A stretch of 64,000 nucleotides of DNA, taken from the NCBI GenBank assembly GCA_002914805.1, contig JXTB01000403.1, forward strand, positions 133,855-197,854, read 5' to 3'. Below, piece after piece: positions 22,371-34,800 of this stretch (the first letter of the stretch is position 1; every line of letters begins with the position of its first letter). This stretch comes from Parasponia andersonii. Its lineage: Eukaryota > Streptophyta > Magnoliopsida > Rosales > Cannabaceae. Below the pieces are notes generated by a model that was not told the DNA's origin, did not search any database, and saw only the letters and a list, made by a program, of their open reading frames with translations. The position numbers were made by a program, and so were the translations under genes.

Positions 22371-25300
22371 ATGGAAAATAAAGGTGCAGATGATGTTTAT
22401 CAATTTATACCATCACAAAGTAGTCAAGGTGAAAGAAAACACAATAAGAAACCAAGAGGAACGACTCAAATGAAGGAGTTGATTATAAAAAAAAGTGATA
22501 ACAAAAAAGAAGTTGTCGCGTACAATGAATGGGGACAACCAACTGGGGATGAAGGCAAACATTTGGCGAGCTTTTGTGGCCTTATGGTTTGTCGCAAGAT
22601 CCCAATCAACATTGATAACTAGACGCTTGTACCAAAAGACCTAAAAGATGAGCTCTGGCATATAATATTGGTATGAACATGAATCTTTGTAATTCATATT
22701 TATTAGAATATATATTTAGTATTAATATTATTTCTTTTACATTGTAGGAAACATTTGTATTGGACTACAAAGCAAAAGAAGAAACTTTAAAAAGTTGTGG
22801 GAAAATGTGGAGAGATTTTAAGTCTAGAATTACAACTGAACTGATTTATGAGTATAGACATACTTGTCCAGAGTTATTAGAGCACACTTCAGCATCATAT
22901 ACACCATGGATTGAACCTAAACTTTGGGATGAGTTTGTTAAGAAAAGAGTAAGTACAGAATGGGAGGAAGCTAGGAAAGTACAACAGGGAAGAGCAATGC
23001 AAAATAAATATCCACATCGTATGTCTCGCTTGGGTTATGCTGGATAAGAAGCTAATATTGAAAAAGATGAGGGCCAATGTGGTATTGATAGATCCGAGCT
23101 GTAGAGTAGAGGACGTGTTCCTAAAAAAGGAGACGATACTGAGGAAATCAAAGTTGTTGATAGAGTTGTAAGTTTCTTATTATAACATATTAATTATATT
23201 AATTTGTAATTTTGTTAAAAGTATAGCATAGTCTAATGTTCAATTATGTACATGTTTTGTAGGAAGATTATAATCAACAGTTCCAAGAGGAAAATCTCGA
23301 GATAGATGGTTCTAATGATATCTTAACAATGGCTTTAGGCACTCCTGAATATTTTGGACGTGTACGGAGAATGAGATTTCACGTTAGCCACAGACAATAT
23401 TTTCATCAACCTGCTCCAACAAAAAAGCAACAATCATTTGATTTGAAATAATGGCAAGATGAACAAACACGCAAGATGCAACAAATGCTTAAAGAATAAG
23501 AAGAACGGTTTAAAGCAGAAATTGCTAAGATTCAAGCAGGACAACAAAGTAATATTGGTGGTTCTAATACAACTCCTTCACGGCCAGAAGTTCAAAGGGA
23601 AGAAGTGCAACCACAAGAGATACATATAAATCCAATGGTAGCTGTAGGAACATCTTCACGACTCAAAAAAGTATATTTATATGAGTTTCTTTCTTATTTA
23701 TTTATAACCTACTTGTATTTATAAATTGTATTTGATTTTCTATATTATAGAACTAACCATGCAAGCTTGCAGTGGGGTCTCATGATAACATTGTTGCTTT
23801 AGGACATATACAAGAGTCAACCTCATCAACTATTATTCATGGCAGAGAATTGGGGAGCATAATTTTCGTGTATCAGTAGAGATTGTTCTTGATGCTACAG
23901 CCCTAATTCCTATTCTAAATCCAGATAATGATACAAGGTTGATAGGTAATGCACTTGGATCGTATCTTGCATGGCCTAAGATGCTTGTTATCTTTGAAGA
24001 TAATTTGGGATGCTGAACTATTTTCCAAATAAATTCATCCTTTATTGAATTCTAATGTGAATTATTAACTTGTTTGTTAACATTTCATCATTTATTTGGA
24101 TTTTAGGAGTTTAATGATATAAATAGGCATCAAATGAGGAAGATTAAATCTTCAAAACCACAGCCACATCAAACACAAGAAATAATACATCCACAAAGAA
24201 AGAAAGCGAAATATGTTACACAAACACAGTTTAGATTTATTGATGGTGCACCAGCTTCTATAAGATTACTATTGAATACCATTCAAGAAGTGGATGAAGA
24301 TATTATTGTTCATGTTCCTTTTGATGAAGAAGTGTTTGGAGAAGCTTTTCGTTTGTCTGTATTCAAAGAAGACATAATTGAGTTTTGCACGTTACAAAAA
24401 ATTGGGGCCGTGCCTATTATATTATACATGAGGTAAGAAGTTTATTTTTTTTATATGTATAGAACTTCATATATATACATGTATCTATAGTTGACAATTA
24501 TATAATACAACACTTAATTCACATTGTATTTTGAACTTGTAGGCATTTACACCATTTAGTGACCCAATATGGCTATCAAGCTAGGTATATGTTCATGGAT
24601 CCTAATGCAGTTGTTACAGAAGGTGGTCCACATGAGGATCGTGCTATAAGTTTAGCAACCCGGATGTTATCCATGGAGAATAAACATCAATTTCTAATTA
24701 CACTTTGGAATCATGGGTAAGATTTTAAACTTAACAAACTATCATATGATCAACTACTTCCTATATGAAGTTAATTATTACATTATTAATAATCTGTATC
24801 ATCAATTTTATGAGTAGGGATCATTGGATATTGCTTATCATTTATCCTCTCAAAGATTATGCATGGTTTCTAGATCCTCTCGACTTAGCTCTCCGTGAGG
24901 AAATTAGTTTAACAATGATCGAGTAAGTTCTCTAATAGTTATTTTATTATAGTTCAGTTTTTATGGTATTTATACTTATGGTTGCTATTGTAATCTTTCA
25001 TTATTGTGTTTGCGCATTTCCAATTCAAAGTACATTCAACATATATAATGTAGAAAAAGGGAAGAAAGAAAGACCAAATGGTCCGGTTTATAAGTTAATA
25101 AAGATACTAAACTTTAATTAATTATACTTATTGGGTGGAAGATTAATTAAAGTTACTTATGCTTACTTTATGCTTATGTATAGTGTCCAAGACAACCGAC
25201 AAGTGTTGAGTGTAGATTCTACATATGTAAATTTATGAGAGAAGTCATTGAATAAGCCAATGTTAAATCATTTATCATAATGGTATGTAAACATATGTTT

Positions 25301-25455
25301 TATTAGTTCTCTTCTAATTTATAGTTTGATTGATCACTTTCTAACAAATAAAGTGTTTGAATTTGTAGTTTAATGGACAAAATTTCTATATAAAGGATGA
25401 TATCAACAGACTTCTTGAAGAGTGGGTCGAAGTTTTAATACAATTTATCATTTGA
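22371..25455 (+). pseudogene. CACTA second gene: Transposase_24-like region plus Ulp1/C48-like protease region
   Basis: Likely exons are 22371-22670, 22748-23167, 23263-23670, 23751 to about 24000, 24107-24432, 24543-24716, 24818-24922, 25031-25093, 25184-25282 and 25369-25455, most with GT...AG borders. The first two match the plant transposase PF03004 pattern (RGTTQMKEL, WGQPTGDEGKHLASFCG, YPHRMSRLGYAG). The later exons resemble the C48 cysteine protease fold: His in DHWILLI (24822-24824), Asp in WFLDPL (24873-24875), Gln in CPRQ (25193-25195) and Cys in SVECRFYICKF (25211-25213). Stops at 22620, 23044, 23102, two near 23450-23500, and 25253 break it. A CACTA gene of this type would be the DNA-binding partner of TNP2; the protease role is unknown. 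Exon ends are my reading. Confidence 0.7.
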
Positions 25456-25679
25456 GGTTCTTAATCTTTGTTTATTTAAACTATATGTAGTCTTTGATGA
25501 TCATGTTAGTTTGACTTAGAAAACTAATGTATATATATACTTAGTTTATATAGACTATATGGATATGATTATGATCAAGTTATTATGTTAATTTAATATT
25601 AGTATGTAAAGATATGTTTATACTCTATTTTATTTCAAATATTTGGTATATGTAATGAATTTGGATTACATTTATAAAA

Positions 25680-25725
25680 TTCCAGGGGGTAGTATAGACA
25701 AATACATTACAAATACCCCCTGGAA
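25680..25725. repeat. 12-bp perfect inverted repeat after the CACTA second gene
   Basis: TTCCAGGGGGTA and TACCCCCTGGAA are separated by 22 bases. It lies about 225 bases after the stop codon and just before the 3' subterminal repeats. It could form a stem at the transcript end or be another protein-binding site. Confidence 0.75.
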
Positions 25726-25729
25726 CTAT

Positions 25730-26033
25730 GTACCACAGCGCTTATAAGGCACCGAGGAAGGATGTCTACCAAAATGCCTTATAGGTGCCGTAGAAGATGT
25801 CTTTCACGACGCTTCCAAGGCGCCTTGGTAGATATTTTTCACGTTTAAGCGCTGTGGAAGATGCTTTTTACGGCTCCTGCGAAGCGCCTTAGTAGACCTT
25901 CCACGGCGTCTTATAAACATCTTGATAACCAACGCCTATTATGATACCTGCAACCAAGGTGCTATTGTAGGTGCCGTGAAAGATATTTCAAGGCACTTAT
26001 TAAGCGTCTTAAAAGACCTTTTTTGTTGCAATG
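25730..26033 (+). repeat. CACTA 3' subterminal repeats
   Basis: A dense set of short GC-rich words (GGCACCGAGG, GGTGCCGTAG, GGCGCCTTGG, GCGCTGTGG, AAGCGCCTTAG) in both orientations, matching the style of the 5' end. The terminal bases are TTGTTGCAATG. Confidence 0.75.
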
Positions 26034-26036
26034 ACG

Positions 26037-27823
26037 GGTATATGTCAAAGTATAAACAGGAATAATTTCAAATAAAAAACGAACATAGGCCCAACTGTCC
26101 AAGTACCTAACCCATATGATTTTGACAGGCTCAACAGGATGCTTCTTTGCCATTAAGCCCAAAATGAGACAATGTGAACACATGATCTCGTGGTCCGAAG
26201 TTAGGATTTTACATTTTATATATACATACATAACATGTGGTACAGGCAAGACATGAATACTTGACATTTAATCAGCGCGAGTTAATTAAATCATAATTTC
26301 AATTTCATCAGTAATCTAATATATGCATCCTTTTCCCATTCTTTTAGTTTTTTTTTTTTTGAAAAAAAATGAATTTGAAAGGATTCAAGTGGAGCAACTT
26401 GTTTAAGCTTAAAGGTAGTTCCAAGCTTTTTGTGCTGAATCAAAGTCCAATATTTTGGGGTCTTCTAGCCACTCATCCAACACATTGATACTAGCCTAGA
26501 GCAGATAGAGATAGATAGTGAGAGAAATTTAGAATTAAAGCAATGAATAATGACTTTGCACAAATTGCTTTCGTCCTCGTTACTTTCACTATCTTAAAGC
26601 ATAAAAAAATTTGAACGGGAAAATCAATATTTTGAACTGATTGGCTAAGCGATGACCTCACTAAGTCTAGCAACTCCACCAAAAAGACGATTTGGGGGGG
26701 GGGGGGGGGGGGGGGGAGGAAGCCTTTCAAGCTCGAAACAATTGCTCGTATATAACTACTATTTGATTTGATTTGATTTTTTCGTTTTCAAAAGAAAAAA
26801 AATAGCAATATTGCCAGGCAACCTTAATTACGTTATTCAAGAAATAATAACAGGAACATTACATTTATGTATTCGTTATATTAACAAATCTATCAATAGA
26901 AATGTGCCAACTTCTTGGATGTCGAATTCAAGACATGGGGAAAAATATAATCCCACTTTTACTAAGGTTTTTTCTCTTTTTTTTTTTAACTAAATTGAGA
27001 CTATTAAAATACAAATTTGTGTCATAAAACTAATGCGTGTTTCTAATAATTAATTCATTTTCATTACTTGAGGTAATTTGTTATAGACTTCACTATCAAC
27101 GATTCTGATCAATCGCATACGTGTTAGTATTTCTCTGTCTTTTCTAGTCTCGTTAATTAATTTGCCACCAATGGAAAATGATCAGAAAGTTTTGAAAGTA
27201 AAATCACAACTAAAATATATAGTGGGGAAATTGAAAAACATCTTTGCACCAGAAAATCAGCTGGAAAAGTCCCACTGCATAAGATTAAGCAAACCAACAA
27301 CCGACATTTTCTATGATTAATAATATTATTCATTCGTCTTTTCTTTTTCTTTTTCCTTATTAATTAATTGAATATTTTAATTTATTTTTATCGATATCGT
27401 GCTTTTCCTGAACTTTTGCAAAAGAATGACTATAATATATCACATGATTAGGACTCTTGTAAGGCACAACACAAGAGTTGGGAGGATTACACAAAAAGGG
27501 AATGAGTATCATTTTTTACGTATTTCTTTAAAAAAACAAATGGAATAACCAAAGAATGTTGGAAAGTAAAATCCCTAAAACAGATAATGTACTGAAATCC
27601 AATTCATGGTTGAGACTGCTGACAACGACTCCCTGTATCCCACCCCCACTTGCTAAGTCATAGTCATTCGTCGTTAAAGAAAGTATTATTAGATTTGGAC
27701 CCACCACCACCATGATTGATACGTGTATTATGTATATATATCGTCACAAAGACAAGCTAGCCCCCCAAAAATCTTTTAAATCTTGAAGCTTTGACATATA
27801 GGACATTCTACAGCTGGCCAAAA

Positions 27824-27867
<44 letters not shown>

Positions 27868-29627
27868 TCGCTGGTAATTAGTTCGTATGTTAATATATAA
27901 GTATTTATATATAGATACATGTAAAGAAAGGCAACTGATAGAAAATTAAATTTACTTCCAGATATGACAGCGTTCGCACGACTTTCGATCCTAAATTGTC
28001 TTTGATTTTGGTGGATTTTAGTACTGCATGCATGCTAACAAATTTCTTAATTATTCAGATTTAGACTTTCCTAAATCTATTATGTGTGTTCACTTAGTTT
28101 GGTTTTATATCGTACATATCTTACAGTTAATTGTTAATTACAATTAAGCTATAGCAATATCTTTTATTAATGTGTATATATACTCTTTTGTTTTTTCCTT
28201 TTTAAGAATATATCTTATCAATTTCAATATAATATTAATCAATCTTGTCTCCTCCTGAATAAGATGGAAAGACAAAAATCAGGAATGAGGACTTACATCA
28301 TATATTATATCTTAGCTGATATGACAAATCGAAGAAAATAAATGAATTCAGTGAATCGTTGTGTCTCCCTTAGGACACACACTCAAGACTAATAAAGGGA
28401 TGAGGGCCTTTTTACTGGAATATTTGTTGTCACTAGTCTACTGGTTGTTAAGAGTTTGATTCATACATACTGCTTGAATTGAAAATGAGCATGTCGTTGT
28501 TGTGCTTAATTAGGAAACATGATATATATATATATATATATATATTTATACACACACACACACTGTTATAAGTATATGTATGAAAAAGGAAAGAATTAAA
28601 GGAAACCAATAAAGTTATGACACGCAAAATCAATTGTTACACCCTTATGAATAGAACTTAATCCCTAATTGCATATGCAATTATATGCTTAGCTTGATTA
28701 TTAATGATAATATTTGTTTAATAAGGTGAGCTTCTAATCGACCTTGATGGGATAAAACTTATACAATAAATATATATACATCTCATCAGAAATTAAGGGC
28801 AAACTTGCTTAATTAATCTTAAATTCTGTAGCTGTATGTTTTTCTGATAATATTAAAGGTAGGAGTAGGATAATATTTGCTTCCAATTGCACTTCCATTG
28901 CTTCAATATTGCTTGTTTTTCAAGGTCGCATAAAATGAGTACCCACATTTCAGGCTTAAAAAGTCACATTATATACCACTTCGCTTTCTACTGCATGATA
29001 GCAACCATACTTGGGTCGGATATAGAAATATATTTGAGAATTATATTAAATAATGCTTTTTTTTTTTTTCATAAGCTGCGCCCCTTGGCCATATCCCAAC
29101 ATTAATGTGTAACTTTAGCAACAATATATATCACCACTCCAAGTTTGTCTTCTTCTTTTTCTCTCTCCTAACCCTTTGAACTCAATGCGTGTACCATATT
29201 AATTAAGGGCACAGTGTCGTTTTTGTACAAGTGGGTCACCAAATAATTGATTGGTTTTCGCAACCATGCGCAAGTAGTTTATTTATATATCAGTGTAGAA
29301 ACATCTCCTCATATTCACGTTGATTGTGACAACAGGTACATTTTCAAGTGATCTTAATGGAGTCTAACCAATCAAGATTCTTATTTGATCATTGAAATAT
29401 TGGACATCAAAGAGCATTAACATTAACTTTCTTTTATTTTTGCTAGATTCAGACCAGTTAGGTCACAAGCATGTAATCTATAGTTAATGCTAATAAATTG
29501 AAGAAAAGGAAGAAAGTGAAGAATAATGTACATATACATATATATATATATATATAGCGAGTACTTAATGATTATAAAATTTCTACATCTACATATTTTC
29601 CACGTAGAATCACTTATTGCTAATTGT
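26037..29627. other. Gene-free interval with microsatellites
   Basis: No supported gene. It holds a 23-base G run (26694-26716), TA repeats near 27828-27860, 28521-28545 and 29533-29557, and a short CA run near 28552-28563. The proline-rich frame across 26491-26730 is only the translation of the G run. Confidence 0.5.
26694..26716. repeat. Poly-G run of 23 bases
   Basis: An unbroken G tract in DNA that is otherwise about two-thirds A and T. Such tracts can form quadruplex DNA and are prone to length change and to sequencing error. Confidence 0.9.
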
Positions 29628-31819
29628 TGTCACGATTCGAAGTCGGGATCAGTGACAGAATAAGTATTTCATAAAATAAAAATACTAAAAATATTTTTTT
29701 TAAAATGACTCATTGAATTCAAAATTTGACTCAAGGACTCTAATATTTCAAACTGGACTTAATAAAATATTTAATTAAAAATAAAACTCCATAATTATAT
29801 GTTACTCATTAAACATAGATAGTAAATAAAATAGTTGTTTAATAATTATGCATCACCAATTATCTCACACTTAAATACCAACATAAATAATTCAAACTAT
29901 GACCAAATCTCATATTCTAGTTCATAAAGTTTAACAAAATCTAAATTCCTATTCAAATCTAAATATTTCACTAGTCTTATAGGAATTTACCAAAATATAA
30001 ATAAACTAGTTATTTTGCAATACCTCGAACTATGTCTCCTAGTCCAAATCACACTGAGTGCTACCTGAGGGGAAGAACGGGTGAGCTAATGCCTAGTAGA
30101 GAATCGATTACATGTTTTTATTACATAAGAAATATAATCACGTGAAAGGTTCCGCATGAATAGTATTCTATTCAAAATAGTTCACAAAACCCAAATGAAA
30201 ATCATAGTCCAATAGTTCAAACATTCCAAACTATTGTAAAACATTCATCAAAACTAGTATATATCCATTCAAGCCAATATAAAACTATGTATAAAATCAT
30301 GATGTCTGAAGTGTCTTAATGGATCACTCATACTCCAAGCCACCTAAAGAGGTGTCGTAAGTCTAATCACCCAATGTGGGACATCGTAAGTCTGACAGTC
30401 GCGTAAGTGTTTAAATGCATGCAAATGCTATATGAGTGATAGAATAAGGATATGCACAATTTCCACAAAATCACAAAATAACCATGTAGTATTCTTTAAT
30501 CAAGCATCATTTAGTTCTCAAAACTGAGTTCTCAAACCATTTTGGATTTTCTAAAAATTTCGGCATTAAAAAAACTATTTTTGTTCAAACCTAAAATCTA
30601 ATTTCCTGTAGAAAATAGTTCAAAGTAGTATATGTGACATGCTAACCAGTGTGATATGCCTCCCAGATAGTTTATATCTTAAATCAAGTCAAAATAAGGA
30701 TATGCACAATTTTATGAATTATTTCATGAAATTTCATATTTATTCAAAATATGTGAAAATCAAAATTAAACTAATTTGAAGATCAAGTAATCGAATTCCT
30801 ACCTTAATCGAGTGTCCAAATAATATTACGAGATTATGGAGAAAGTTTGGCGTCGTTTAAGTGTCGTTTGGAGGGTCGAGTGTCATTTTTAAACGTTTGA
30901 TTTCTTAGTTTGAAAACTTAATTTTCAAACAGAGCTTCAAATTATGAAATAGACTTCACCATTGAATTCAGAGCACCCAAAAATACTAGGTTAGATATAT
31001 ACTTTATCCAATTAGGAAACGGACTCTATGACACACAAATTGAGGTAATTCTGAGCTGTTCAATTTTGTTTTTCGTACCCGTTTCAAAACATGGTCAATA
31101 TATATATATATATAAATATATCTCACTTTCAATATTTTCAATGTAGATTCCAAAAATGACATTAGTTTCAAAATCTAACGATTCGATCAAAAAGTCAATT
31201 TCAAAACTATTTACACATAAAACTCTTTAACGAAATTGAAATTAAACGAAGTAAAATTGAGATACGAGACACCTACTTCGAGATTACTCATGAGGAGAGG
31301 AGTTCATGGTGACTGGTTTCGCAGTGAACGGCAACTAGAATCATCTCCGGCAAGCAAAAACACCTATGGCATTTTTTGCCGTTTTCCAGCAATTGCGAAC
31401 TCCGACAGGACTGGTTCCAGTGGTGGATTCTTCATCCGGCAATGGCGCATTGACTCAAGATGGTGGCAGGAATCAATAATGGCGGATTGGAATGCTGCAA
31501 TGTCTGGCTATAGGTGAAGAGGCTCGAGGATCTCGAGGAGAAAGAAGGAGAAGTGTAGGGATTTATGGGCAATTTCTAAAACTGTAGCGCCACATGTCAG
31601 CTTCTGAAAGATTGGACACTGTTTTGCTTGTTTATGTTTTGACTTAGTTTTTGAAATTTCTTTTCAGAAACACCCTTGAATAATTACAATTTGACCCTAA
31701 TTTTTAAACTTTATATTTTTACCCAAAAGAACCTAGACCTAATTCTGTCCAAGTTCATCCGAAAATTCGATTTTTTTTTAAATATCACAATACCCTTGTT
31801 TAATTTGAGAGATTTTACG
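29628..31819 (-). repeat. 3' LTR of the chromovirus
   Basis: About 2.19 kb. The right boundary reads GAGAGATTTTACG, where the expected ACA end has become ACG. It carries a GC-rich block near 31280-31560 that is also present in the other LTR near 37700-37990. The frame at 31236-31517 runs antisense to the element and is not taken as a gene. Confidence 0.8.
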
Positions 31820-31832
31820 TCCTTCCTCCCTT
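31820..31832 (-). other. Polypurine tract of the chromovirus
   Basis: On the minus strand AAGGGAGGAAGGA abuts the 3' LTR start; it would prime plus-strand DNA synthesis. Confidence 0.75.
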
Positions 31833-31879
31833 AAAAGAATTTCATCCCGAAATTCAATGACAAGGTATAAACTCAAATT

Positions 31880-34800
31880 ACAACCTTAAGCTGAAAATTA
31901 AATAAATGAGAGTATTTTTCATACAATTCTGTCTCGAGTTCCTAAGTGGCTTTTTCTTCTTTGTGGTGATTCTAGAGAACTTTGACAAGCAGAATTTCTC
32001 TATTGCATGCCTAACACTTTGAGTTCTCTTCCCACTATCCGAACTGATTACTCTTCATAAGTGACATCCTCTTGAACTGGTATCTCTAAGTACTGAATTA
32101 TATGAGATGGGTCAGAAATGTATTTTCTTGGCATTGATACATGAAATTCATTGTGCACATGACCTAACTATTGTGGTAAGTCTAATCGATATGCCATTGG
32201 CCTAAGTCTTGTAGTAATCATAAATGGCCCAATATACCTTGAAGCTAACTTTCCTTTAACTCCAAATCTAGTGACTCCACGCCTTGGTGTGACCTTTAGA
32301 AATACTTGGTCACTAACATCAAATTTTACTTCTCATCTTAGGAGATCCGCATAGCTCTTTTGATGACTTTGAATAAACTTAAGTCATTTTCTTATCATGT
32401 TGACTTTTTCAGTAATCTCTTGTATCAGTTCTAGCCCAAGAGCAACTCGCTCATCTGCATTAGCCCAACATAAGGTCGACCTGCATGATCTACCATATAA
32501 TATCTCATATGGAACCATACCTAAACTAATTTGATAGCTATTGTTGTATACAAATTCCACTTATGACAAGTGATCATCCCAGCTTTCACCAAAGTCTAGT
32601 ATGCATGAGCGAAGCATATTCTCTAGAATCTGAATTGTTCTCTCAGGTTGGCTACTGTCTATGGGTGATGAGCTGTACTACAATTTAATTCTGTTCCCCA
32701 AGCTTTCTGTAAAGCTCTCCAGAATTTGGATGTAAATCTTGGACCTCTATCAGAAACTATGCTAGAAGGCACTTCATGCAAATGAACAATACGATCCAAA
32801 TAAAGACGATTGAGTTTGTTGAGAGAAAAGTTCATCCGAATCGGTATAAAGTGGGTAATTTTAGACATTCGATCTACAATTACCCAAATTACGTCATTTT
32901 TCCTATGAGTTCTCAGTAATCCCATTACAAAATCTATAGTAATCTTATCCCACTTCCATTCTGGGATAGGCAACGGCTGAAGTAATCTAGTTGCTCTTTG
33001 ATGTTCTACTTTGACTTGCTGACATACCATACACTTAGCCACAAAAGTAGCTATGTCTCGTTTGATGCCCTTCCACCAATACTACTTCTTTAAATCATGG
33101 TACATCTTGGCACTATCGGGATATATTGCAAACTTTGATTTGTGAGCTTCTGTCAAGATAATCTCTCGAAAATGTGGATCATTGGCTACAACTAACTTTC
33201 TATTGAAGAGTACAAATCCTTCTCTATTAGTACTCCAACTGTCTAGTTGTTCACCATTTTGGAGTTGGTTCCAGATTTTCCTCAGTTCCTAATCTTGCCA
33301 TTGACTCTGTTGAACTATCTGAAGAAGTGAAGGAGTAGCCACTACATTGCTAACATATGCAATGTCACTTCTCTCGAAGTACTCCAAATTATAATTACCA
33401 ATAGTGACTAAATTTTTCAACTCTTCAAGTATCAAAGAAGTAAGCATACCATGAGATTTATGGCTCAAGGCATCTACTACTACATTTTTCTTTCCAGGGT
33501 GATACTAAAGATTTAAATCATAATCCTCCATATACTCAGTCAATCTCCTTTGTCTCAAATTCAAGTCACGTTAACTGAAGAGATATTTCAAACTCTTGTG
33601 ATCGGAGTAGATATCAAACTTAATACCATATAAGAAACATCTCCAGATCTTGAGAGCAAAGATCACAACTGCCAATTCTAGATCATGAGCAGGTAGTTCT
33701 TTTCATGCAGTTTCAACTGATAAGAAGTATAAGCTATAACTCTGTCATTTTACATTAAAACACATCTCAATCCTAAACCAGAAGTGTCTGTATACACTAC
33801 ATATAGTTCACTATTGTTAGGGACAATTAGAATAGGTGTAGTTGTTAATTTCTCTTTCAATTTCATGAATGTTGTTTCACACTCATCATTTCAAGTAAAC
33901 TTGATATCTTTTCTTGTTAACTTGGTTAGAGGCAATACAATGCTCAAGAAGTTCTCCATAAAACGACGGTAATATCCTACTAAACCAAGGAAACTCTACA
34001 CCTCAATAATATTTCTCAGTCTTTCCTATCCTAGAATAGACTCTATCTTGGACGAGTCAATAGAGATACCATCTTGAAAGATCACGTGTCCTAAAAATTT
34101 GACTTCTGTCATCCAGAAATCATATTTCGATCTCTTAGCATATAATTAGTGATCCCTAAAGTCTGAAACATGATCTTTAAATGTTCCACATATTTTTCCC
34201 GAGTCCTAGAATCTCTCTATCATGTGGTAATCTAGGTAGATCCTTTGGAAAAACATATGGAAACTCACTAACTACAGATGTCCATGGATATTGATTTGCA
34301 GTTCCAATCTCACCATCAATGGTAAACATGCTTCCCTTTAACATTCTATTTCCTTTCTTCTGCCAATACATACTCTCAGAAGAAGAGTAAGTCTTACTAG
34401 ATTCAATTCAGCTTGATAGACAGCTGAATACCCATCTTCAAAATGAAGAGTCATCTTCCTTCTATGACAATCCACGATAGCTTGATATTTAGACAACTAG
34501 TCCATACCAATAATCATATTAGATTGATTCATAGGTATCACAATCAAATTAGCTAATAACCCACAACCATCAATGATAATAGAACAAGAGTTGCATATAG
34601 TAGACACACCATAGACATTTCCCAAAGAAGTATCAAGATTTAAAACAGGATCAAAAGCTTCAAATTTTAATCCCAATATGATAGCAGACAACACAGATAT
34701 GAAAGAATGCGATACACCGGTATCAAATAATACATGAGCCTAAAAATGATAAAGTAAGATCATACCATCAACCACTCTAGGTCCAGGTTGACCATATCCC

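Larger units (their letters stand above)
17446..26033 (+). mobile_element. CACTA (En/Spm) transposon, about 8.6 kb
   Basis: The left end is CACTACTAAAAATAT; the right end, read on the other strand, is CATTGCAACAAAAAA, so one C has become T. The element is flanked on both sides by ACG (17443-17445 and 26034-26036), the 3-bp duplication expected of CACTA elements. Both subterminal regions (17460-17740 and 25730-26015) are packed with short GC-rich inverted words such as CACGGCGCC and GCGCCGTGG, the kind of sites bound by the element's own DNA-binding protein. Two plus-strand genes lie between them. Both are broken, so the copy is a fossil. Confidence 0.92.

Noticed and set aside
26491..26730. 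Frame with a run of prolines
   Set aside because: The prolines come only from the 23-base G run read on the other strand.
31236..31517. 93-residue plus-strand frame in the chromovirus LTR, echoed at 37667-37870
   Set aside because: It is present twice only because the LTRs are copies of each other, and it runs opposite to the element. No domain was recognised.
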